Assembly (NCBI GenBank): GCA_965217135.1
Contig: OZ244249.1
Span: 3,596,001-3,660,000, forward strand
Reading direction: 5' to 3'
Length of the DNA stretch: 64,000 bases
Source: HXMU1420-2 sp017643305
Lineage (GTDB): Bacteria; Pseudomonadota; Alphaproteobacteria; Rhodobacterales; Rhodobacteraceae
Below are positions 7,316 to 15,889 of the stretch, piece by piece (the stretch's first letter is position 1; each line of letters opens with the position of its first letter). The position numbers and the translations under genes were made by a program. The notes below the pieces were generated by a model that was not told the origin of the DNA, did not search any database, and saw nothing but the letters and a program-made list of their open reading frames with translations.

Positions 7316-8667
7316 GCAGCGTCTGTCCTTTGAAGCTGAGCCCCCAGCGCGCCCATCAACGGTTCGAAAATCGGGAAAGACGTGGCAATCGGTCCGCCAT
7401 CGTCCACCGACACCGCATTCTGCGCAGCCATTCCGAGGATCAAGAAAGACATCGCAATCCGGTGGTCCAGGTGGCTCGCACAGGTTGCCCCGCCCGGCAC
7501 ATTGCCCGGCCCCATGCCCGAAACGCTCCACCAATCTTCACCCTCATCGACGCTTACACCATTGGCACGCAGGCCAACGGCCATGGCGTCAATCCGGTCG
7601 CTTTCTTTCACCCGCAGTTCCTTGACCCCGGTCATCATGGTCACGCCGGTGGCATTGGCGGCAACCACGGACAGCACCGGATACTCGTCGATCATGCTGG
7701 CCGCGCGGTCCGGCGGCACCTCAATCCCCTTCATATCGAGCGAGTAGCGCGCGCGAAGATCTGCCACAGGCTCCCCACCTTCGACCCGCTCGTTTTCATA
7801 TGTCAGATCCGCACCCATCTCGCGCAGCGTGGTATAGAGCCCAGCGCGCGTCGGGTTCAGACCGATACCTGGCACCAACACATCCGACCCCGGTACGATC
7901 AGCGCCGCACAGACGGGAAACGCCGCACTGGATGGATCACGCGGTACAGCAATGGTTTGCGGCTGTAATTCCGGCTGCCCAGTCAGCGTGATCCGGCGAC
8001 CATCTTCGGTGTCTTCCACGGCGATCTCCGCCCCAAACCCTGCCAGCATCCGCTCCGTATGGTCGCGGGTTGCTTCGCGCTCTGTCACCACCGTATGGCC
8101 CGGCGCATTCAGACCAGCCAACAAAACGGCGGATTTCACCTGCGCCGACGGCACAGGCGTGGTGTATTCTACTGGCACCGGATCCGTCGCACCAACCAAT
8201 GTCATCGGCAGCCGCCCACCCACTCGGCCCACGGCCTGCGTTCCAAACAAAGCCAGCGGGTCGGTCACCCGCGCCATGGGACGGCCATTCAGGCTTGCGT
8301 CCCCGGTGAAGGTCGCCGTGATCGGGCTGGTCGCCATCGCGCCCATGATCAATCGCACGCCAGTGCCGGAATTGCCGCAGTCGATTACCCGATCTGGCTC
8401 GGCAAACCCGCCCACGCCAACACCATGCACCGACCACTTGCCGCCGCCATGGTCCGTCACTTCCGCCCCAAAGGCCCTCATGGCCTTGGCCGTGTCCAGT
8501 ACATCCTGCCCTTCCAGCAGGCCGGAGATCTTGGTTTCACCCACAGCCATCGCTCCGAGGATTAGAGAGCGGTGCGACACAGACTTGTCACCGGGCACCT
8601 CCGCCACGCCGGACAGCGCGCCGCAAGGGGTAGACGTCATTGGAATAACGGGGCCATGAGCTGACAT
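7312..8667 (-). CDS. aroA: 3-phosphoshikimate 1-carboxyvinyltransferase (EPSP synthase)
   Basis: AroA joins PEP to shikimate-3-phosphate in chorismate synthesis. The 451-residue product carries PGDKSVSHRSLI near residue 25, the glyphosate-loop equivalent CGNSGTGVRL (97-106), SAQVKSA (174), RDHTERM (201), NPTRAGLY and RVKESDRID. GDK, SAQxK, RxHxE and NxTR are the motifs used to define class II (CP4-like) enzymes. However, position 101 is glycine where CP4 has alanine. The start is the ATG at 8665-8667, with GAGGAT upstream; the longer frame to 8823 runs into the next gene. It overlaps the following membrane protein by 4 bases. Confidence 0.96.
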   Translation of the reverse strand: MSAHGPVIPMTSTPCGALSGVAEVPGDKSVSHRSLILGAMAVGETKISGLLEGQDVLDTAKAMRAFGAEVTDHGGGKWSVHGVGVGGFAEPDRVIDCGNSGTGVRLIMGAMATSPITATFTGDASLNGRPMARVTDPLALFGTQAVGRVGGRLPMTLVGATDPVPVEYTTPVPSAQVKSAVLLAGLNAPGHTVVTEREATRDHTERMLAGFGAEIAVEDTEDGRRITLTGQPELQPQTIAVPRDPSSAAFPVCAALIVPGSDVLVPGIGLNPTRAGLYTTLREMGADLTYENERVEGGEPVADLRARYSLDMKGIEVPPDRAASMIDEYPVLSVVAANATGVTMMTGVKELRVKESDRIDAMAVGLRANGVSVDEGEDWWSVSGMGPGNVPGGATCASHLDHRIAMSFLILGMAAQNAVSVDDGGPIATSFPIFEPLMGALGAQLQRTDAA

Positions 8668-8734
8668 GAAACGGGTATCCTCACTGTTCCGCGACCTGAT
8701 AGCGAAGCCACCCACGGCTGTCCACGCGGATCGC

Positions 8735-9844
8735 TCAGCTCTGCCGCGGATCAGGCCGTTCCCCAAGCCAGATCTGCGGATTAGTCTCCGCGATCTGGCG
8801 AAACACCTCTTCCCCCAGTTCATTGCGTAGCCGGAAGCACACGGCTTTCTCCGACAGTACTTCTTGTCTGGTCATGTAGTAATCCGACCCGAACAAGACC
8901 CGGCTGCGCAGGATATCTCCTTCCCTGTCTTCCCTCAGCAACAAAAGACGGAGGAATGGGATGTATTCTTCGAAGTTGAACAAAGTGTAGGAAATATCTG
9001 TCCACAGCCCCGGATAGGTCTCGCCGGTGATCATGCGGCGGATCATGACCTGCCAGTTGCGGCTGTGTTCCTCCGCATAGGGTGACGGGCGTTCAGGGTT
9101 CACGTAAGCCGCCCAATCCCGTTGTCCGCCAAAATGCGCCAGGCAGATGCGCAGTTTGGGAAAGGCCCGCATCACTGGAATGTAAGCCGCCGGATCGGTG
9201 AACTGATCGGCGTGAAAGTCTCGCACTCCGCGCCCCTGAACCCCGCCACGCGAACAATGGGTCATAATCGGAATGCCCCGCCGCTCCGCTTCCGGGTAGA
9301 CGTGCTGCATAAGCACCTCGTGATCCGGCGGATAACCAAGTCGAGGATAGATCTTGATACCACGAAATCGCAGCTGATTGATCGCGCGCCACAGTTCTGT
9401 CGCTTCGGGGTCAGCGCGGGGGTCAATTTTGGCAAAGGGCAGAATGGTTTGGCCAACCTCTGGATCAGCCGACAGTTGCGCCAGTTCGTCATGCTGAGCG
9501 CGCAGCCCGATGAGCGGCGGCTTGTGCCCGATCTGCGACAGGTCCATCGGCAACACGACAAACCGCGTGTTGTCCGGATAATGCCGCCGGACGTTATCAA
9601 GAATCTCGCGCTGGTTGCCCGATTGGGTTTCTTTCTGGAACTGGCGCAGGCGTTTGACCTTTTCGCTCATCTCCTGAAACCCGAAAAACGCCAGCAGCCA
9701 GGCCACCGGTACGGCCAGCCACGGAAACCGTTTGACCGGGCGCAGCGCCCAATGTGGGTAGTTCACCGGCACATGTCGCCCGGTGAACAGATGCACGTGG
9801 CAATTGGTAATCTCTATCGGGGCTTTGTCTGGCACAGCTCTCAT
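8735..9844 (-). CDS. Amidohydrolase-family metal-dependent hydrolase (Amidohydro_2 type)
   Basis: A 369-residue TIM-barrel hydrolase. Metal and active-site signatures in order are NCHVHLF (HxH, residues about 14-18), GIKIYPRLG, MTHCSRGG, CLAHFGGQ and VLFGSDYYM. This set is typical of the ACMSD/2-pyrone-dicarboxylate lactonase-like branch, but the substrate cannot be told. A hydrophobic stretch near residue 42-58 (FPWLAVPVAWLLAFFGF) is unusual for the family and may be an amphipathic insert. It sits 67 bases upstream of aroA on the same strand. Confidence 0.8.
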   Translation of the reverse strand: MRAVPDKAPIEITNCHVHLFTGRHVPVNYPHWALRPVKRFPWLAVPVAWLLAFFGFQEMSEKVKRLRQFQKETQSGNQREILDNVRRHYPDNTRFVVLPMDLSQIGHKPPLIGLRAQHDELAQLSADPEVGQTILPFAKIDPRADPEATELWRAINQLRFRGIKIYPRLGYPPDHEVLMQHVYPEAERRGIPIMTHCSRGGVQGRGVRDFHADQFTDPAAYIPVMRAFPKLRICLAHFGGQRDWAAYVNPERPSPYAEEHSRNWQVMIRRMITGETYPGLWTDISYTLFNFEEYIPFLRLLLLREDREGDILRSRVLFGSDYYMTRQEVLSEKAVCFRLRNELGEEVFRQIAETNPQIWLGERPDPRQS

Positions 9845-9877
9845 TTCGGTTGATCCGCAGCCAGACTACCACAACCC

Positions 9878-10588
9878 CTAGCTTCGCCGGAAGGTCAGAT
9901 AATGCGACACGCGTCCTTCGCGCAGTGCCTTTTGTTCATACCGCGTGGACAGCCAATCATCCCAAGGTGTGCGCCAATCCTCCGCCCGTTCAGCCTGCCA
10001 AGTGAAACCTGCGCGCGGGACCTCCTCCAGCGTCTGGCGGACATAGTCGGGAATATCGGTCGCCACCCGCAGGATCGCGCCGGGCTGCATCACTCGCGCC
10101 AACGGTTCCAGATGCTCCTGCGTCACAAACCGCCGCCGGTGGTGGCGTTTCTTTGGCCAGGGGTCGGGGTACAGCAGAAACGCCCTGGCGATGGATTCGT
10201 CGGGCAGCACATCAAAGAGATCCCGCGCATCGCCCGGATGCAGACGCAGATTGGTCGCCTCCGACTGCCGGATCTTTCCCAGTAGGGTGGCAACCCCGTT
10301 GATATATGGCTCGGCCCCGATGAACCCCACATCGGGGTTCGCCTCGGCCTGGTGAACGAGGTGTTCGCCCCCGCCAAACCCAATCTCCAGCCAGACAGGC
10401 TTGCCACCAAACACAACATCCACATCCAGCGGCTTGCGGTCCGGGTTCACATCCCAGCCCACATCACGCAACGACAACGCCTCCAGATCTTCGTCCAGAT
10501 AGCGTTGCTGGCTGTCCTTCAGCCCGTGGCCTTTGAACCGTCCGTAGAAATTGCGCCAGGGGGCGCCCGAGGGGTGCGTGTCAGTCAT
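9878..10588 (-). CDS. trmB: tRNA (guanine-N7-)-methyltransferase
   Basis: TrmB places m7G46 in the variable loop of tRNAs using SAM. The product contains the SAM-binding motif LEIGFGGGEHL, the FIGAEPYINGV strand and the family signature DPWPKKRHHRRRF. A C-terminal region with THRYE-like STRYEQKALREG follows. About 236 residues, normal length. The start is ATG 10588 (MTDTHPSG); an upstream ATG at 10597 adds three residues. In this order trmB often follows metK; here a transporter gene lies between. Confidence 0.95.
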   Translation of the reverse strand: MTDTHPSGAPWRNFYGRFKGHGLKDSQQRYLDEDLEALSLRDVGWDVNPDRKPLDVDVVFGGKPVWLEIGFGGGEHLVHQAEANPDVGFIGAEPYINGVATLLGKIRQSEATNLRLHPGDARDLFDVLPDESIARAFLLYPDPWPKKRHHRRRFVTQEHLEPLARVMQPGAILRVATDIPDYVRQTLEEVPRAGFTWQAERAEDWRTPWDDWLSTRYEQKALREGRVSHYLTFRRS

Positions 10589-10828
10589 GCGCCGCACTTA
10601 CAGACCGAGCCCGGAGCAGTTCAACCAAATTTTCTCAGTGTTTTTGACAAACGGTCAATCAAGCCGAAGCTCGTGGATCCAGGCGTTGGTCAGTCCAGCG
10701 GATGTCTTATTGCACGGAATGGCGATCAGTCCCCACCTCCTCTGCGTGCAGATGGTTTCGCTTGCTCTACAACCGAAAGCCCCTCCCCCAAGCCTGACAA
10801 GTTAGGGCATTATGACCGACGAAACGGC

Positions 10829-11689
10829 TCAATCCCATCCGAACAGCGCGCGCAGCACAAACACCGCCGGCAAAGTCACCAAGTACATCGTGATTCCGTA
10901 AACCGCCGCAGGCACCGCAAATTCCGGTATTCCCCCGCTTTGCGCCACCAGCCCGGCCACGGCGATGCCCAGCGCGGCGTTCTACACGCCCATCTCGATG
11001 GAAATGCAAATCCCGTCCCCGCCCGACAGCCCGATACCCCGCGCGATCCCCACGCCCAGCACCAGCAGCACCACGTTCAACAACGCCATGATCGGCCCCA
11101 GCGTGAGGGCGTTTGCCTGCACCACGTCCCAGTTCGCCACAATCGCCGCCAGAACGATCAACACGAAAAGCCCCGTCGCTACCTTCGCCACGCGCGGTTC
11201 GGTGCGGTCAGCAAAGTCCGGCGCCAGCCGCCGGACGAACAGACCCAGCAACACCGGCACCACCGTGATCGCAAACATCGACGCCGCGATGCTGGTCACA
11301 TCAATCGCAGGCGCGCCGTCACCCAGATAGCGCCCTGCTGCCCAGTCCACCAACGCAGACACCGTCACCACCGATAAAAGGCTGACGACAGCCGTCAGCG
11401 TGATCGACAACGCCACGGTGCCGCCTGCCAACCGCGTCAGAATATTGGAGGTCACACCGCCCGGACAAAAGCTCAGAAGCATAACGCCAAAGGCAATCGC
11501 AGGTGGCAGATCCACCAGCATCAGCAGGACCAGCGCTACCAGCGGCACGCCCACAACCTGCAACACCATACCTGTCAGCACCGCTCGCGGCATGCAAAAG
11601 ACACGCCCGAAATCGGCAAATGTCAGGCCAAAGCCCAGCGAAAACATGATCAGCGCCAGCGAGACCGGCAGCGCAACATTGACCAGCAT
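10829..11689 (-). pseudogene. Bile acid:sodium symporter (BASS)-family transporter with in-frame amber codon
   Basis: The frame from ATG 11689 encodes about nine hydrophobic helices. It has the BASS hallmarks SFCPGGVTSNILT and, near the end, GGDGICISIEMGV. A TAG at 10984-10982 follows that motif. The same frame then continues without interruption for 50 more codons (NAALGIAVAGLVAQSGG..., a last helix, ending ALFGWD) to a TGA at 10829-10831. BASS proteins normally have EMGxQN at this point, so the TAG replaces a CAG glutamine codon by one base. The full length would be 286 residues. It is either a real nonsense mutation or a base-call error. Substrate unknown. Confidence 0.75.
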
Positions 11690-11709
11690 CGGTCAGGTCC
11701 CAGCCCGGA

Positions 11710-12891
11710 TCACACAGCGACCTTCAGCGCGTCCACCAGATCGGTACGTTCCCAGCTGAACCCGCCATCTGCATCAGGCTCACGACCAAAATGGCCGTAA
11801 GCCGCCGTGCGCTGGTAGATTGGTTTGTTCATTTGCAGATGCTGGCGGATGCCGCGTGGGCTGAGGTCCATGACCTTGCCAATTGCCGCTTCGATATCCG
11901 CGGGCGCAACATCACCGGTGCCATGCATGTCCGCATAGATCGACAGCGGCTGGCTGACCCCAATGGCGTAAGACAGCTGGATCGTACAGCGTTCTGCCAT
12001 TCCGGCCGCCACAACGTTCTTGGCCAGATAACGCGCTGCGTAAGCGGCCGAACGGTCCACCTTGGTCGGATCCTTGCCGGAAAACGCGCCACCACCATGC
12101 GGGGCCGCGCCACCATAGGTATCCACAATAATCTTGCGACCTGTCAGGCCGGCGTCGCCATCCGGTCCGCCGATCACGAATTTACCGGTTGGGTTGACGT
12201 GCCAGACCGTGTCATCGCTGATCCAGCCATCAGGCAGAACCTCAGTGATGTAGGGCGCCACAATCTCGCGGATGTCCTCGCTACTCAGCGCTTCGTCCAG
12301 ATGCTGGGTCGACAGCACGATGGAGCTTACGCCCACCGGCAAGCCGCCTTCGTACACAACAGACAATTGCGATTTCGCATCCGGTCCCAACGCTGGTTCC
12401 GCGCCGGATTTCCGCACCTCGGCCAGCCGCCGCAAAATCGCGTGGCTGTACTGGATCGGTGCAGGCATCAACGCGGGCGTTTCGTTGGTGGCATATCCAA
12501 ACATGATACCCTGGTCGCCTGCGCCTTCGTCCTTGTTGTCGGCGGCGTCAACACCCTGCGCGATATGCGCGGATTGTTCATGCAGCAGGTTGGTGATTTC
12601 GCAGGTGTTCCAGTGGAACTTGTCCTGCTCATACCCGATATCCTTGATGCAGTCGCGGGCGATCTGGTCGATCCGATCCATGTATTCGTGCAGCTTGTCC
12701 TGATCGCTCAGCCCAACCTCACCCCCGATTACCACACGGTTGGTTGTGGCAAAGGTTTCACAGGCGACGCGCGCTTCGGGCTCTTCACTGAGAAACGCGT
12801 CAAGGACGGCGTCCGAAATCCGGTCGCAAACCTTATCCGGGTGGCCTTCGGAAACAGACTCCGAAGTGAAAGTATAGTTTTGTCGGTACAT
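11710..12891 (-). CDS. metK: S-adenosylmethionine synthetase
   Basis: MetK makes SAM from methionine and ATP. The 393-residue protein starts MYRQNYTFTSESVSEGHPDKVCD and shows the GHPDK ATP site, the signature GAGDQGIMFGYA and the P-loop-like GGGAFSGKDPTKVDRSAAY. The start is ATG 12889-12891, directly after the Shine-Dalgarno GGAGC that belongs to a SAM/SAH riboswitch (12896-12940). The longer open frame to 12948 reads through that RNA and is not real. Expression is thus predicted to fall when SAM is abundant. Confidence 0.98.
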   Translation of the reverse strand: MYRQNYTFTSESVSEGHPDKVCDRISDAVLDAFLSEEPEARVACETFATTNRVVIGGEVGLSDQDKLHEYMDRIDQIARDCIKDIGYEQDKFHWNTCEITNLLHEQSAHIAQGVDAADNKDEGAGDQGIMFGYATNETPALMPAPIQYSHAILRRLAEVRKSGAEPALGPDAKSQLSVVYEGGLPVGVSSIVLSTQHLDEALSSEDIREIVAPYITEVLPDGWISDDTVWHVNPTGKFVIGGPDGDAGLTGRKIIVDTYGGAAPHGGGAFSGKDPTKVDRSAAYAARYLAKNVVAAGMAERCTIQLSYAIGVSQPLSIYADMHGTGDVAPADIEAAIGKVMDLSPRGIRQHLQMNKPIYQRTAAYGHFGREPDADGGFSWERTDLVDALKVAV

Positions 12892-12895
12892 GCGG

Positions 12896-12940
12896 TGCTC
12901 CAATGCTTTTCCGTCTGCCACGTCAGGAAGCCGTTGTGAC
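12896..12940 (-). promoter_or_regulatory. SAM/SAH riboswitch in the metK leader
   Basis: On the minus strand, immediately before metK, the RNA reads GTCAC, AACGGCTTCCTG, ACGTGGC, then a variable A-rich spacer, then CATTGGAGCA. This matches the core of the SAM/SAH riboswitch described from Rhodobacterales metK leaders (GGUCAC-AACGGCUUCCUG-CGUGACC-AUUGGAGCA). The GTCAC/GTGGC segments form the stem. GCTTCC in the loop pairs with GGAGC, so ligand binding would hide the Shine-Dalgarno sequence and repress translation. Confidence 0.92.
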
Positions 12941-12982
12941 AGCGCCAAATTGGGATACGCGCGCGCGGAGGGGTGGTCAATC

Positions 12983-14485
12983 TCAATTCGCGCGGCGTAT
13001 TCGCATCTGTAGCAGCACCATCACGGCTGTCATGAACAGCGCCAGTAAAAACACTGGCCAGTCGCCCGTGCGTGCATAAACCGTAGGCACCAACGGTGCT
13101 GGTAAAGCCGCCGTTACGGCCCCCGGCTGGTTCAACGGAACTGCCGCCGTGATCCGCCCCAGCGGGTCGATCATGGCTGACACCCCTGTGTTGGCGGCCC
13201 GCACCATCGGGAGCCCCTGTTCGATCGCCCGCATCCGCGCCTGCGCCAGATGCTGATAGGGCCCCGACCATGTACCAAACCACGCATCGTTCGTGATCTG
13301 CAACAACATCTCAGGACGCCCCGGCGCAGCGTTCACATCTTGCGGGAACACGACCTCATAACAGATCAGCGGCAACGCCGACCCGATCCCCGGCAGGTCC
13401 AGCACCTGAGCCCCCGGCCCCGCGCTATACCCATCGCCATCGGCGGCCAGCCCAAACAGCCCAACGCGCGCGGCCAGCCAGGACAGCGGCATGTATTCGC
13501 CAAAGGGCACGAGGTGGTGCTTGTCATAGCGGCCAGTCACAGCCCCGCCACCATCAATCAGGATGAGCGAATTGTAATAGCGCGCGCCTTCCGTTCGTCG
13601 CACACCCGCGATCACCGGCACGCCATAGGCCTGCTCAGCGATCGCCAAAACCTCACGACCGGCCCGGTTCAACGCAGGTGGAATGGAGGTTTCCGGCCAC
13701 ACGATCAGATCCGCACGCGGATCCGCCTGGCCGGAAGCGGTAAGGTCCAGCGCCCGATCAAAGAAGCTCCAAACATAGTCTGGATGCCATTTCAGGTGCT
13801 GCGGCGCGTCGGGCTGAACAAGGCGCACATGTTTGCCAGTCTGCTCAACCTGCGGCACGGTTTGCGACACCGCCAGCGTGCCCAGCGCAAGCGCGACCGC
13901 CGGGATCACCGCAATCCAATGCCCACGCGGACGGCGCAGCACCTCCGGCAACGACAAGGTCGCCGCCAAAGTCCACAACGCCAGCCCGTGCGGGCCAACC
14001 CAGGCCAGCAAAAGCGCGGTATCCGTAGGAACCCAAATCTGCGCCAGCCCCGCCCACGGAAAACCGGTGAAAAAATAAGCTCGCGCGAACTCTGCAAGTG
14101 TCCAGGTCAGCGCCAAAGCACCCCACCTCAGAACGCCAGACAACCGCCAGGCCAAACCAAAAGCCAGCATCCAGAACAGGGCCAGACCGCCCGCCATGAA
14201 TACCAATCCAAAGGGCGCCATCCAGCCATGGCGCTGCAGATCAACCAGAAACGGTTCCACGATCCAGATCAGCCCGACCGCGAAATAGCCAAACCCGTAA
14301 AGCCAGCCCAACCGCGCCGCCTGGCGACCGGTCACCGTCTGACCAAACAGCCAGCCAATTGCGATCAGGGAAAAAATCGCGGCCCACCACGCCTCGAACG
14401 GGGCCAGCCCCAGCGCAGCAATTCCGCCCAAACCAAAAGGTAATCCAATCCCGACCGGGCCGGTCAGCCCCGGCCAGCGGCTCAT
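12983..14485 (-). CDS. lnt: Apolipoprotein N-acyltransferase
   Basis: Lnt adds the third acyl chain to lipoproteins on the periplasmic side of the inner membrane. The 500-residue product has about six N-terminal hydrophobic helices (residues 10-210), a nitrilase-like domain (about 215-470) and a last helix near 480. The expected catalytic triad is visible: Glu265 in IVWPETSIP, Lys322 in RYDKHHLVPFGEYMPL and Cys375 in PLICYEVVFP. It overlaps the stop of the upstream corC-like gene by 4 bases (ATGA), indicating coupled translation, and precedes metK. Confidence 0.96.
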   Translation of the reverse strand: MSRWPGLTGPVGIGLPFGLGGIAALGLAPFEAWWAAIFSLIAIGWLFGQTVTGRQAARLGWLYGFGYFAVGLIWIVEPFLVDLQRHGWMAPFGLVFMAGGLALFWMLAFGLAWRLSGVLRWGALALTWTLAEFARAYFFTGFPWAGLAQIWVPTDTALLLAWVGPHGLALWTLAATLSLPEVLRRPRGHWIAVIPAVALALGTLAVSQTVPQVEQTGKHVRLVQPDAPQHLKWHPDYVWSFFDRALDLTASGQADPRADLIVWPETSIPPALNRAGREVLAIAEQAYGVPVIAGVRRTEGARYYNSLILIDGGGAVTGRYDKHHLVPFGEYMPLSWLAARVGLFGLAADGDGYSAGPGAQVLDLPGIGSALPLICYEVVFPQDVNAAPGRPEMLLQITNDAWFGTWSGPYQHLAQARMRAIEQGLPMVRAANTGVSAMIDPLGRITAAVPLNQPGAVTAALPAPLVPTVYARTGDWPVFLLALFMTAVMVLLQMRIRRAN

Positions 14486-15363
14486 TCTGCAGCCATGCCA
14501 GGCATACGCACGCGCAGACGCTTGATGCGGCGCGGGTCGGCATCCATCACTTCGAACTCCAACCCGTCGGGATGCTCAACCACTTCACCCCGGACTGGAA
14601 CCCGGCCACTGAGCATAAAGACCAGCCCGCCAAGCGTGTCGATCTCTTCTTCGTCGATCTCATCGCTTTCGGTCAGCGACTGGCCAATCTCGGTCTCAAA
14701 ATCCGCGAGCGGGGTCTTGGCCAAGGCCATGTAACAGCCAGGCTTTTCCACAACCCAGCTCTGGTCTTCCTCGGTGTCGTGTTCATCTTCGATCTCACCC
14801 ACAACCTGTTCGATCAGGTCCTCGATGGTTACCAGCCCGTCGACACCGCCATATTCATCGATCACCAATGCCATGTGCCGGCGTTCGGTCTGCATCTTGG
14901 TCAGCAGCACGCCAATCGGCATGGAAGACGGCACAAACAGCAACCGCCGCAGCATCGACGGCAGGTCAAATTCCGCCTGCGACCCGTTGAACCCGTGCAG
15001 CAATGCGAAATCTTTCAGGTGGACGAACCCAATGGGAGTATCCAGCGTGCCTTCATAAACTGGGATGCGGGTCAGCCCGCTGTCGCGGAACACCTCCACC
15101 AGTTCCGCCCGGCTGATCGTATCGGCAACCGCCACGATATCAGCCTTGGGAATGGCCACATCTTCGACCTGCATGCGACGCAGATTGATGATGCCATGCG
15201 AAGGTGCCAGTTCCTTAACATGCGTGTTCACGGCCGCATCCTCCGACGCGCCCGTAGGTGTAAATGCTTCGAACAACCGACCTATCAGGCCCGGTTTTTC
15301 TTCGTTTTCGGAACTGTCCAGCGCGCTCCGCGCCGCCCCAGACCCGCCGTCTGTATCGCCCAT
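14482..15363 (-). CDS. CBS-domain transporter-associated protein (CorC/HlyC family)
   Basis: The 293-residue product has two CBS domains (about 65-185: VEDVAIPKADIVAV..., HMALVIDEYGGVDGLVTIEDLIE). A C-terminal CorC/HlyC domain (about 205-285) follows, with LGGLVFMLSGRVPVRGE. There are no membrane segments. Members of this family have been linked to Mg/Co efflux and rRNA-associated functions. The start is ATG 15361-15363 (MGDTDGGSG); the longer frame overlaps ybeY. It lies in the conserved ybeY-corC-lnt row and overlaps lnt by 4 bases. Confidence 0.9.
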   Translation of the reverse strand: MGDTDGGSGAARSALDSSENEEKPGLIGRLFEAFTPTGASEDAAVNTHVKELAPSHGIINLRRMQVEDVAIPKADIVAVADTISRAELVEVFRDSGLTRIPVYEGTLDTPIGFVHLKDFALLHGFNGSQAEFDLPSMLRRLLFVPSSMPIGVLLTKMQTERRHMALVIDEYGGVDGLVTIEDLIEQVVGEIEDEHDTEEDQSWVVEKPGCYMALAKTPLADFETEIGQSLTESDEIDEEEIDTLGGLVFMLSGRVPVRGEVVEHPDGLEFEVMDADPRRIKRLRVRMPGMAAE

Positions 15364-15403
15364 TATCTCGTCCAAAAACGGCGGACCGGCCGCCGACTTG
15401 GCA

Positions 15404-15889
15404 CTAATATGGGTCGGAGACCCCCAAGGTTGCAAGTATCTGGGTTTCAAGTCGTTCCATGAGAGTGGCATCCGCGTCACGTTCATGGTCATATCCCAGA
15501 AGATGCAAGATACCGTGAACCACCAGATGGGTCACATGGTCGGCCATCGGTTTGCCCGCCTCCGCCGCTTCGCGCGCGCAGGTGTCATAAGCAATGGCGA
15601 TATCGCCCAGCTCGCCATCCGCGGGGGAAAACGGCTGGCCACCATCTCCCTCTGCGCCGCGTTCTTCGGACGGCCAGCTCAGCACATTTGTCGGCGTCGG
15701 TTTGCCGCGAAACTGCTGATTCAGCGTGGCAATTTCGGCGTCATCAGTGCCCAGCAGGCTGATCTCGGGTTCATCCAACCGTAATTCCAGCCGGGCCAGC
15801 ACCGCGCCTGCCGCCCGCTCCGCCAGATCGGGCAGGCCAACGTCCAGCCAACGGTCATCCGCGATTCGGCAGATGACTACGTCAGACAC
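15404..15889 (-). CDS. ybeY: Endoribonuclease YbeY (rRNA maturation factor)
   Basis: YbeY is a zinc-dependent single-strand RNase needed for 16S rRNA 3' end maturation. The product has the family zinc motif HxxxHxxxxxH as HLVVHGILHLLGYDHERD, and the upstream NQQFRGKPTPTNVLSWP segment. The start assigned is GTG at 15889-15887 (VSDVVICR), overlapping the last codons and stop of phoH; this gives 161 residues. The longer open frame up to 15943 lies entirely inside phoH and is improbable. Confidence 0.94.
   Translation of the reverse strand: MSDVVICRIADDRWLDVGLPDLAERAAGAVLARLELRLDEPEISLLGTDDAEIATLNQQFRGKPTPTNVLSWPSEERGAEGDGGQPFSPADGELGDIAIAYDTCAREAAEAGKPMADHVTHLVVHGILHLLGYDHERDADATLMERLETQILATLGVSDPY

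Noticed and set aside
12892..12948. N-terminal extension of metK to an ATG at 12948
   Set aside because: The extension translates the riboswitch; MetK proteins begin at the methionine at 12891.
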